21,945 nucleotides of DNA from Acanthamoeba lenticulata (taxonomy: Eukaryota > Discosea > Longamoebia > Acanthamoebidae): contig NAVB01001295.1 in assembly GCA_002179805.1 (NCBI GenBank), positions 1 to 21,945 on the forward strand, given 5' to 3'. Positions within the stretch are counted from its first letter, which is position 1, and each line of letters starts with the position of its first letter. A program made the position numbers and the translations under genes. Below are positions 1 to 10,058 of this stretch, in pieces. Below the pieces are notes generated by a model, which was given only the letters and a program-made list of their open reading frames with translations, did no database searches and was not told the DNA's origin.

Positions 1-53
1 AATATATATATATATAAATACATGATATATATACATAAAAATAAACACATAAA
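1..53. repeat. AT-rich (TA)n tract
   Basis: Simple AT/ATAC-type sequence at the left edge, much more AT-rich than the rest of the window. It lies downstream of the last visible RPAP1 coding exon. It is either 3' flank or part of an intron of that gene. No gene is seen in it. Confidence 0.8.
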
Positions 54-3000
54 TCAGGGCAGGCTCCAAGAGTCGTATTGGGTTTCGGGGGGGGGGGAGG
101 AGTACGAGAGGGCGTAGGCGTAGTCGCCTGGGAAGATGCGTGGAATAAGTTCACAGGCTCCTGCGAGGAGCAGAGGGCCGAGGTCGTCCGAGTCTCCGTC
201 CTGCTCTCTCTCCGGGGTGCCAGCCACAGAGCGCAGCTGGGCCAGGAAGAGAAGGGCCTGGACAGCCGCGAGAACTAGGGGCCGCGCAGCAAACGCCTCG
301 CGCCAGCGCTGAGCAGGTTCAGGTGCAGCGTTGGATGATAAGCTGACTCCTCCTCCTCCTCCCGTGCTTGCGGCATCGACAAGCGGCAAGACGAGGCGCA
401 GCGCCTCACAGCAGCTCTGCAGCAGTAGGCGCGCCCACGGCTCTGCGATGGGCCGGAGGTCAGTTGCGAGCGAGGGCGCTCTCTTGAGAAGCGCCCGTAA
501 GAGGCGGAATAGGCCGCCCACCGCGTCTGCCGCGCGTATGTGCAGGTTGTAGACCCGCGCTTCCGCCTCCTCTTTTTCCTCCTCGTTCTCGTCCTTGTCC
601 TCTCGTCTGCTCATCCTCACCATCCTCCTTCTCCCCCTCATCGTGCCCTGCTTCCTCTTGTCAGCGGGCGAGGATGCACCACGGGACTCTCTGCTACTAC
701 TGTCACCGTCTCGCCCGCTAGCCGACGGATGAATCGCCTCCGCGAGCCACCTCCACAAATGGATATAGATAGATGGATGGATGGGTGGATGGATGGATGG
801 ATGAATATAGATGGTTAGATAGAGAGAGATAGACAGACAGACAGTGAGAGAGAATTAGAGAGAGAGAGAGAGAGAGAGGGACACACCGTGCATCCCCCTC
901 CCGCACACCCAGCCATCCATCCATCCACAACCGCACACACACACACACACCCGCCCGCCCATCCCCAACCAACCGATCGACCGAGGGGGATGTTGTTCTT
1001 GAAGGCCAGCTTCATCTCAAGCCAAGGCAAGATCGATCTTTGGGGGAGGGGGGGATTTGAGGTGGGATTTGGGGGGGGGAGGAGGAGAGGAGGAGACAAT
1101 GGAGCACCAGTGACTCGTAGGCGAGGCCAACAGGGCGAGTAGCTCCTGTACCCAAGAAGCCGCCGACGTGTCGCGTAAGAAGGAGCGCATCCATGAAGCC
1201 GCATCTTCCTCGGCGTTGGGAACACCCCTCCTGTGTTTGTGTTTGTGTTTGTGTTTGTGTTTGTGTTTGTGTTTGTGTTTGTGTTTGTGTTTGTGTTTGT
1301 AGTTGAGTTTCGTTAAAGAGAGAGAGAGAGAGAAGAAGAAGAAGAAGAAGAAGAGCCATGAGGATATGAGTATGCGTACCGAGAGGAGGAGGAAGACGAG
1401 GAAGACGAGGAAGAGGTGGACGGGAAGGAGGGGGCCAGTGCCCAATGGGTGGCCAGGAGATGCAAGGCTGCGCCGATTGCCCCGAGGAGCTCGCAGGTCT
1501 GGGTGACTGCCCGTTGTGGCGACTCATACTTGCGCGAGAAAGAAGCCAATTCGGACGTAAGGCTCGGTATCAGCCATGCTAGTGCCGCCATGGCGGCATC
1601 CTTGAGGCCGGCCACGAGCGCCCACGTCGCGGCTTCTTCCTGCCGCTCGTCATTGGACTCATCATCATCATCCCTCTGGTAGCCCATTCCGCAGGAGGCT
1701 GTCAGGTCGCCCGATAGCAGCCCGATATTCTTCTCATACTAATAATAATAATTGGGGCAGGGGGATGGATGGTTGTAGGGGAGGGAGGGCGGTGGAGAAG
1801 GGGGAGGAAGGGTGGACCGAAAGACCGAGGCCAGCAGCCAAGGTGAGGGCACGGAAGAGGGGCAGCACAGCCCCGGCGCGAGCCACGGCGGTGGAAGGTG
1901 AGAGGGCGCCGGCGGATGACGAGGTCACATGGGCCAGGAGGTGGGGGAAGAGCCCGGGAAAGGCGTGCGCGTGGAACCCATACGTAGCACACACTGTCCA
2001 CGTGCGTGTGGCCTCCACAAACAGCTCGTGGGCGGCATCGGGCGGCACGAGAGCGCCACCGACCACGAAGCGCATGAGAGAGTCGAGCAGCCCCTCGGTC
2101 GCGCAGCGCTCGGCCAGCACGCGACTTGCCTGGCACATCACTCGCACCAGCTTGACCGCTTGGGGCATTGGGTGAAGGTAGGCTGTCTGACTGCCACTGA
2201 CCTGCTCAGACCCGCCTGCCGACTTGAGAGTCGCCTGTTCCCCTCCCTGCAGCTGTCCCCCATGGGGGGGGGGGCTCTCAGCTATGGTCTCGACAGCCCG
2301 CTTCACCGCCCTACGGCGTCCCACGTAAACACACACACATAAGCAGCCCTGTAGTACCACAGCAGGCAACTGGTCCGGAAAGACCTCGATGAAGAGCATG
2401 CGCACGCACGCCCAGAGTCGTGGACATTCAGCCACGAGGTGCGCCGCCGCGGGAGAATGGCGGGCGAGGTCAGTCAGGATGTCAAAGATCTCCACCACCG
2501 TCGCAGTCTCCAGACGCGCCACCTTCCATAGACGTGCAGGTCAATAACAGAAAGAGAGAGAGAGAGAGAGAGAATGAGATACAGAGAGGAGGAGTCTAAA
2601 TAAATCAGAAAGAGAAAGAGAGGAGCAGAATCGGAGGCGAGGAGACCCGCGACAGGGCAGGCGATAAGAGGAACCTCGAGCAGATAGCGGAGGCGAGGCA
2701 ACAGGTGCATCCGGAGTAGCCCACGCACAAGATCTCCGCGAGCGACCCTCTCGTCCGAGGTTTCTTCATCGGCTTTGATCAACCCCTCGGCCGACGCAAA
2801 GAATCTGTTATAAATAGATAAGTGTGTGTGTGTGTGTGTTATGAGGTGTGTGGTGTGATGTTCCCCCGATCAAAGGAGAGTGAGAATCGGCATCATCCTC
2901 CCCGTTTCATCATCGATACGATGCACACAAAGACAAAGACATGGACAAGGAGAGGGAACGCACGGGAGCGATGCATCCGGGAGAAGCGGAATGGCTTCCG

Positions 3001-4858
3001 TGCCACGTAAGGTGGGCCAAAGGATGTCGTGGAATGGCCCATCATGCAGATCCACGAGCAAAGCGTGCAGCCCATGAATGGCAGCGCTCACCACCGTGGT
3101 GTTGCTGTCGTCCAGAGCGGTACGCAGAAGCAGAGGCAAGCGAATGTCATACAGAGCTCGCTCTAGCTCATCTGTTCTTGCCCAACCCACGTCTCCGATT
3201 TAGATGTGTTTTCTGCTTCCTCCTCTTCTTCTTCTTCTTCTTCTCCTTCTCCTTCTTCTTTCCCGCCAAGTCCCTCTCTCTTTCTCTCTCTCTCTCTCTT
3301 TCTCTTCGCTCATTTGGTTTGTGGGTTTACTGGCCTGTCCCTTCACATGCATCGCTTGCTGGCGGGAGGAGCCTCAGCCAGAGGAGGCCGCATGTGAAGA
3401 CTGGAGGAAGAGCCGCTTGCAGGGAAGCGGAAGGGGGCTGCATCACGCACCGGCCAAAGAGTCGGGGTACTGGCCACAGCGGAGCTTGCGTGCGAGGCAT
3501 GCCACAAGGCGAAGCGCGATGATGCGCTGCGAGGATATCTTGGAACGCGCCCATAGTGCCACTTCTTCGAGTGTGTAGCCCGGCCGAGCCTCGTCCTTGC
3601 CGTGGTGGTGCAGCCCCGCACTGACCGGGACATCTAAATGGCAGGATCAGAGAGAGAGAGAGAGAAGGGGAAGAAAAAAAGAAACATAGAAAGAAGGAAA
3701 AAAAGAGGCAGACGAAAAGTTTTCAAAGAGAAGAGGGTAGAATGGAAATGCAGGTATGTGTGGATGTGACAGATCATCTGTGCACGCACGAGACAGACAC
3801 TGGTGATGACACCACGCAAAGGGAGCGGCGGCCGGTACCGGTATTGGGAGCCAGCAGGTTGCCCTCAAAGTCGAAGCGGTGCATGCCACTCGCTTTGGTG
3901 TTCTGGGGTGCCTCATCCGGGTTGGCCTTCTCGCCAATCACGTCATGCGTCCACTCCATCTTGGCCTTTTCGAGGTCGTTGGATGCTACGAAACTGCGGG
4001 GCTGAGGGGTAGCAGGTTCACTGCACAGACCCACCCATCATGCAAGCATGCATTCATCCCGTGGGCATGTGGCCCCAATGATTGGAGAAGAGCAGGGAGA
4101 GGAGAGGATGAGAGGCTGAGCACCACCACATCCACACCCTGCAGCTGAACTTACCGCTGCTGCTGATGCTTCTGCTGATGGACGGGGAGTGATGGCTGGC
4201 GGCGGGCACGACGTCGCAGCATATCCAGGAGGTGCGGATCGATAGCTTGAGCGATCTCTGCTTGAGCGGCGGCGATCTCGTCGAGGGACATGCTAGCCAG
4301 CTTGCGCACATTCTCCTCGTGGATTTCGTGACTGAGGCGATGCTCGCTGGTCACCGTACCAGCAGCCTCCGCCTTATTGCTGGACACATCGCCGAGGGGG
4401 ACGGCACCGCTTGTCTGTGCCACCGACGGCGGAGCGGCTGGCTCTACAGTGACTACAGGATCGCGGGCCGCAGAGGCAATCGAGCGACGAGTCACTTGAG
4501 GAAAGCCGCCCCGCAACGGAGCGGGCCAGGGTTCTTTGGTGGTAGTTGCGCTTGCTGGTGGCGTGGGGAAGGCCATCGGGGAGGGAGCTACAGTGGGCCG
4601 TTCAATGATATCGCCAACAACCAACTGCACCGGAGACGGAGCGTCACTAGTGCTGGTGGGCAGCTGCCGTGCCCGGTCTGCCGCGCGCTGCCGTGCCCGG
4701 TCTGCCGCATAGCGGGATTCCGTTTTGTGTGGATTCTTACGCGAAACAGTTGCGGCACGGAGTGCTGGAGGCAGCTGTTGCTGTTGCATGAGCAACTCTT
4801 CTTCATCCTCGCCGCGCAGCTTCCAGGGTGCAGGATGTTGAGCCATGGCTTCGGGCAA
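54..4858 (-). CDS. RPAP1: RNA polymerase II-associated protein 1 (RPAP1/MINIYO) homologue, probably partial
   Basis: RPAP1 is a Pol II-associated protein linked to polymerase assembly and nuclear import, and to the Pol II-Mediator interaction. Exons on the minus strand: 4858-4155, 4020-3839, 3633-3451, 3171-2964, 2804-2675, 2522-2358, 2201-1818, 1738-1380, 1230-1098, 1015-982, then about 757 down to 106 or 54. Phases match at every junction down to 982. The N-terminal RPAP1 domain is at about residues 180-218 (HEENVRKLASMS, DEIAAAQAEI). The C-terminal-type RPAP1 motif follows in exons 2-3 (MHRFDFEGNLLAP, GLHHHGKDEARPGYTLEE). Then come helical-repeat segments matching the vertebrate protein (LLPRLRYLLEV, DLARHSPAAAHL). 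The visible part is about 1,040 residues against about 1,400 in human, so it probably continues past the left edge through a donor after 106 (GTACTC). The alternative is a stop at 54-56. The join into the last exon is unresolved. Exon 8 ends in a Ser run. Confidence 0.9.
763..965. repeat. Microsatellite cluster in an RPAP1 intron
   Basis: GATG/GGAT tetranucleotides (about 763-803), a GA run (about 854-879), further CATC units and a CA run (about 933-951) occupy the spacer between the last two visible RPAP1 exons. Both strands have open frames here, but they are only translations of the repeats. On the RPAP1 sense strand the GA run reads as a CT-rich tract. Confidence 0.8.
1233..1300. repeat. 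(GTGTTT)n hexanucleotide array against an RPAP1 3' splice site
   Basis: About 11 uninterrupted copies of GTGTTT on the plus strand, i.e. ACAAAC-type units on the RPAP1 sense strand. The array ends directly at the acceptor AG (1232-1231) of the exon starting at 1230. It therefore replaces the usual pyrimidine tract. A GA plus GAA tract (about 1317-1355) precedes it in the same intron. Confidence 0.85.
3219..3304. repeat. TTC/TC tract in RPAP1 intron 3
   Basis: Long pyrimidine tract on the plus strand (CTT, then TC units) inside the intron 3450-3172. It is purine-rich on the RPAP1 sense strand, so it is not a polypyrimidine tract for that gene. No coding signal. Confidence 0.75.
4663..4708 (-). 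repeat. Short tandem duplication inside RPAP1 exon 1
   Basis: Two identical 22-base units starting about 24 bases apart (4663 and 4687). They encode a doubled Ala-Asp-Arg-Ala-Arg-Gln block near residues 52-65, in a region that looks disordered. The unit keeps the reading frame, so it is an in-frame duplication. Confidence 0.75.
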
Positions 4859-4970
4859 GCGGAAGCTGTTTCGCTTTTACTTTCTTCTCTTTTTTTCTTC
4901 TTTTTTCTCTTCTGGTGCTCCAGTCTTGGGCCGCTTTCTCCTTGCGTGATCTTTCCGCACAATCTCGCGC
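4859..4970. promoter_or_regulatory. 112-bp shared 5' spacer of RPAP1 and DDB1
   Basis: The start codons of RPAP1 (4858, minus) and DDB1 (4971, plus) are only 112 bases apart, so both promoters and both 5' UTRs must fit here or overlap the genes. The plus strand is T/C-rich with TTTC-type runs up to about 4915 and has no TATA-like element. This fits a TATA-less bidirectional housekeeping promoter. The promoter call rests on position, not on a recognised site. Confidence 0.6.
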
Positions 4971-7900
4971 ATGGCTTACAACTACGTCGTCACGGCCCAC
5001 AAGGCCTCTGGTGTGACAGAGTGTGCTGTTGGGCACTTTACCGCAACTAACGAGCTGAATCTCATCGTCTGGTACCAGCCCGCTCTTTGCCGTACTGCAG
5101 TAGTAAACTCTTACCACATGGGGTGCCGCGTACGTGATGGATTTGGACAGCAAATCAACACACATCGAAATACACATGGTCACGCCAGAAGGACTGCAAC
5201 CACTTCATGATGTGCCAATCTACGGCCGCGTAGCGGCGATGAAGCTGTTTCGCCCCAAGGTTCGGTCGGATAAGCACAGCTGTGCACGCGCAGCTGACTA
5301 AAGCTACGCGCCACGTGGTTCCTCTCCTAGACCGAGAACAGGGATCTGCTGTTCATCTCGACAGAGAGATATAGATTTTGCATTCTTGGCTATGAAGGAG
5401 GCGAACTGGTGACGCTCGCCCACGGTGACTTGCAAGATAGACGAGGACGGCCCACGGACATAGGGCAGATCGGCATTATCGACCCTGAGTGCCGTCTGAT
5501 CGGCTTGCACCTTTATGATGGTCTGTTTAAGGTTATCCCCATGGATCCGGAGAGAGGACGCCTGACCGAGGCATTCAACGTCCGGTACGGCCGTGCACCA
5601 ACCTGCTTTAATGTTATTTATTAATGAAAACCACGCGTGGTTTGAGGCTGCAGGCTGGAGGAATTGCAAGTGCTTGATATCCAATTCCTTCATGGCTGCG
5701 AAAAACCAACGATTGCCGTCCTTTATCAAGACCCCAAGGAGGCAAGACACGTCAAGACCTACGAGATCCTCATGCGTGAGAAGGAACTTGTAGAGGGCAG
5801 GTGGGCCCAACCCAACGTGGAGGCCAGTGCCTCCATTCTCATTCCGGTTCCTCTTCCGTTGGGTATGACGCTTACTCCAGTGTTGCACGGCCCTGGTCGT
5901 CAGATTTGCTGCCTTCCCTCCCCTCCCCAGCCAATAATGCCTCACTGGTTGTGGTGCTTAGGTGGTGCGCTTGTGATTGGAGAGCAAACGATCGCCTATT
6001 ACAACGGCAATCGCTCTCAGGTTAAAGCAATCTCGATGAAGAGCACAATCGTCAAGGCCTATGGTCGTATCGACTCAGATGGTTCCCGCTATTTGTTGGG
6101 TGACCACATGGGCAATCTCTCGGTGCTGGTGCTGAAGAGAGACGACGAGGCTGTCACCGACCTCAAGCTAGAGCGTCTGGGTGAGGTAAAAGTTCTTTCT
6201 TGGTTATTGTCCTCTGTTTTACATTCAGTTATTCACTCATTTAATGCATGCGCATAACCTCAGACGAGCTGCGCGTCGAGCATCTGCTATCTCGACAACG
6301 GCGTCGTCTTTATCGGCTCGCTCTTTGGTGACTCGCAGCTCATTAGACTTCTTCCGGAGAAGGACGATCGAGGAACGCACGTCGAAGTTCTTAATGCCTA
6401 CGCCAATCTAGGGCCTATCCTCGATTTTGTCGCTGTTGACTTGGAGAGACAGGGGCAAGGGCAAGGACAAATTGTCACGTGCTCAGGAGCCTACCGCGAC
6501 GGAACGCTTCGCGTAGTTCGGTAACTTTGCCTTCCATTGTTGTTGTTGTTGTCGTCCTTCTATCCCCAATTTTGTGGGAGCGCGCAAGCAAGTATGAACG
6601 TACTGGTTGTTACTTCCCAGGAACGGGATCGGCATCAACGAGCTCGCCAACATCGAACTGCCCGGCTTGAAGGGGCTGTGGTCACTTCGAGGCAGTGAAA
6701 GTGGCCTTTACGACACTTTCCTCGTTGTGTCCTTCATTTCCGAAACAAAGGCTCTGGCCTTTTCTGCAGGTACGCTTATTCAAATCAGACCATTAGTAAC
6801 GAAAGCATTCTGATCAACTCAATGTATAAGGCTCCGCCGTTGATGAGCTGGAGGAAAGAACCATCACTGGTTTCGACATGGAGAAGCAGTCTCTCTATTG
6901 TGGCGATGCCCTACACGGCCAACTGCTCCAAGTAACAGAGGATTCTGTGCGCCTTGTCGATGGAGCCTCTCTTGAGCTCGTCGCTCAGTGGCCCGAGGGC
7001 GGTCGGGCAAACATCACAGTTGCTTCTGCCAATAAGACCCAGGTGAGGCCAGATTTTCCTTTTATTCTTTATCCCACGTATTCTGAGGTTCCTTCGCTGT
7101 GCGGTGGTACCATGCCAGGTGGTGGTGGCTGAGCGAGGGGGCAACTTGACTTACCTTGAAATCAGCCGTGGAGGACTGACTCAGCGAGGGATGACCAAGC
7201 TCGAGCACGAAATTGCATGTTTAGATATCACGCCTCTGGAAGGTCAGAGGGCTGCTGAGGTACGGTGCTTTTAATTTTAAAGGTTAACAGTGCCGAGGGC
7301 TCTTCTCTTTTTGTCTTATGCACTCCTTTGGGTATCTAGGTGTGTGCGGCGGGCCTATGGACGGACATGTCCGTGCACGTTTTGCGTCTTCCGGACCTTC
7401 AGACGAGCGCCAAAGACATTCTGGGTGGAGAAGTTGTTCCTCGTTCTCTCCTCTACAGCACTCTCGGCAGCGAAAATTATCTCTTGGGCGGCCTTGGCGA
7501 CGGCCATCTCGTGACCTGGCGCTTTGACTCCGCCTCTCAGCAGCTCTCTCAACGCAAACGAATCCCCCTTGCCACTCAGCCCGGTATGCTCCTCCCGTTA
7601 GAACCTTGTATGTTTTTTTCTAGGTCCCTCAGCTGACGCCTGATGTGCTGCTTGCCACTCGCCTCCCAAACACATGTTCTTCCTCACTACAGTGATACTG
7701 CACCCGTTCCGCTCGGGCAACACGACGCACGTCTTTGCCTGCTGCGACCGACCGACGGTGATTTATGCTGTCCCAACCACAGGCAAATTGGTCTACTCCA
7801 ACGTGAACCTGCGAGAGGTTGGGCATATGTGCTCCTTCCACACCGAGGGCTTCCCCGGTAAGTAAGCTCCTCCTACTGCGCCCTACACGTGTGTGCACCA

Positions 7901-9834
7901 CTGCTCCTGTTGCAGTGGGCCTGCCGAGTCTATCCACTGATTGTGCTTTTGCACGCACCCTTCTCCCTCTCTCTCTCTCCCTCTCCCTCTCTCTCTCTCT
8001 CTCTCTTTGCCTCCTAGACTCCCTGGCCCTGGCGACGGATGAAACCCTCATGGTAGGCACCGTCGATGAGATCCAGAAACTGCATATCCGGACTGTCGAG
8101 CTGCGTGAGACGCCACGAAGAATTTGTCATCACGAACCCTCCGCCCACTTTGGCTTGCTCACAACCATGATCACCCCCGATGACGACGAGGTCAACTGGA
8201 TACGCTTGCTTCACGAACAGACTTTCGAAGTAGCCGACTCACACCGTCTGGAAACCAACGAGATGGGCTGTTCCCTTCTCGCCTGCCGGTCCACTTCCCC
8301 TCCCCAAATCCCCTTCTCCCGTGATGGTGTCGTAGAAGGAAACAAAGAAACTAAAGGTGTTGCGTCTTATGTGCAGGCTCGAGGACGATCCGCAGACCTA
8401 CATTGTTGTCGGGACAACGTTTGCTGATCCGCAGGAGCCTGAACCTACCCGAGGTCGCATACTCGTGTTTGCCGTTCAGGTAAAAGAGGATAAGCCCCGT
8501 GTGTGTGTGTGTGTGATTTATGCGTGGCCATCTCACTCGGCCCTGTGTGGCATGGCGGGTGGTCAGGATGCCAAACTCGTGTTAGTCGCAGAGAAAGAAG
8601 TCAAGGGCATGGTCTATTCTCTGTGCTCCTTCAACATGAAACTTCTCGCCACAATTGGAGCCAAGGTGTCTCTCTTCAAATGGGTCCTGAACCAAAGCAC
8701 AGGTGCGTAGCTCGTTCTACTCGCTCGCGTCACGCAAGGCCCCATGTCGGTGCCCTCATCTAGGGGGGAGGGCGGGAGTCGCGCTTTAGGACTCCGCGAG
8801 TTGGTCCCAGAATGCGCGCACTACGGTCACATCATGGCGCTCTACGCGGCGACGCGCGGCGACTTTATCGTCATTGGCGACCTTATGAAGTCAGTCACTC
8901 TTTTGACTTACAAGGCCATTGATGGATCTATCGAGGAAATAGCCCGTGACTACAACCCCAACTGGATGACCGCTCTCGAAATCTTGGTTCTGTCCCCTGC
9001 CTCCTCCGCGCTTCATCTCCTCTTCTAACTTGGGCCTCTCTGTGTGCGTATGTGTGGTGTATGATCGTGGCAGGACGACGACACCTACCTTGGTGCGGAG
9101 AACGCCTTCAACCTCTTTGCCGTTCGTCGCAACGCTGATACAGCCACCGACGAAGAGAGGGCGAGGCTGGAAGTAGTGGGTGAATATCACTTGGGTACGT
9201 ACGCCCACGCCTCATGTCCAAACTTTCTTTTATTTTATTATTTTTTTGTTTTTGTTTTTGTTTTTGTTTTTGTCTGTATCTCTTTTGTTGTTTCATTCAA
9301 CACTGTGTGTGTGTGTGTGTGCAATGATGTGGTTGGTTGTGGAGGGCAGGTGACTTCGTTAATCGTTTCCGCCATGGGTCGCTCGTGATGCGCATGCCCG
9401 AAGCCGATGCTGGCCTGCTGCGCTCCACGCCTCTGCTCTACGGCACGGTCGGAGGTGCTCTGGGCGTGGTGGCGGCCATCTCGGAGGAACAGTTCCAGTT
9501 CTTCGCTGCGCTCCAGCAGCAGCTCATCAAGGTCCGTAGTTTAAATCGATCAAAACTATTAGTAATAGTAGTCATCTGTTATCTTATTGAAGCATGCTGC
9601 TCGGCTTGGGGTGGTCAGGTCGTGCGAGGTGTGGGCGGCTTTGCGCATGACCAGTGGCGAGCCTTCTCCAACGAGCGCAAGAGCGTCCCAGCGCGGGGCT
9701 TCGTCGACGGCGATCTGGTTGAGCGGTTCCTCGACCTCAAACCTGCTCAGCAGGCCCAGATTGCGCAGGAGCTGTCGACCTCGGCAGATGAGATTGTGCG
9801 CCGCGTAGAGACCATCTCGCAGGCTCTTCACTGA
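4971..9834 (+). CDS. DDB1: DNA damage-binding protein 1 (DDB1), complete, 18 exons
   Basis: DDB1 is the triple beta-propeller adaptor of CUL4-RBX1 ubiquitin ligases. It presents DCAF substrate receptors and, with DDB2, recognises UV lesions in the nucleus. Exons: 4971-5071, 5151-5259, 5331-5584, 5654-5862, 5962-6185, 6264-6520, 6621-6769, 6831-7042, 7119-7259, 7340-7583, 7693-7857, 8018-8288, 8377-8479, 8567-8702, 8790-8986, 9074-9194, 9350-9531, 9619-9834. They sum to 3,291 bases (1,096 residues; human 1,140). Matches run end to end: [57 protein letters not shown] and the C-terminal [14 protein letters not shown]. The Ser-rich loop of the animal protein in the third propeller is reduced to a short acidic turn (PDDDEVNW). 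The start is set by homology of the first 15 residues. All introns are GT-AG, 61-160 bp. Confidence 0.97.
7963..8008 (+). repeat. (CT)n tract before DDB1 exon 12
   Basis: Almost pure CT dinucleotide run in intron 7858-8017, ending about 10 bases before the acceptor AG at 8016-8017. It acts as an extended polypyrimidine tract. Confidence 0.85.
9243..9321 (+). repeat. (TTTTTG)5 and (TG)9 in DDB1 intron 16
   Basis: Five TTTTTG units (9243-9272) followed by nine TG units (9304-9321) in intron 9195-9349, one of the longest DDB1 introns. The T-rich units could serve as the pyrimidine tract. The TG run lies between them and the acceptor. Confidence 0.85.
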
Positions 9835-10058
9835 TGACGAGAGAGAGAGAGAACCCCCTCCCTCGCCCTTTTGTAGAGAAAAACGTCCCGAATGGGGGGA
9901 AAAAAACGTGGTGATAAACCCTTGCTTTTTGTTCATCTGCTGTACAGGCCAGGCGGGGCACGAGTGGTGGATGGTTGAGCCCAACAAGAGGCGCGGCTCA
10001 GTCAGTCTCGCCGTCTGGGTGACTACCACCAAGTAAGTACTACTGTTTCGACTGCGCC
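9835..10058. other. Convergent 3' spacer, DDB1 / villin-headpiece gene
   Basis: 224 bases between two stop codons that face each other. It starts with a short GA run (9839-9852). I see no conserved coding segment and no clear AATAAA. Both 3' UTRs must share or overlap this space. Confidence 0.7.

Noticed and set aside
1233..1300. Coding Lys-His or Thr-Gln dipeptide repeat
   Set aside because: It is the translation of an intronic hexanucleotide array; the acceptor AG directly follows and both flanking RPAP1 exons join in phase without it.
5304..5945. Open frame of 213 codons on the minus strand
   Set aside because: Antisense of DDB1 exons 3 and 4, whose sense protein is strongly conserved.
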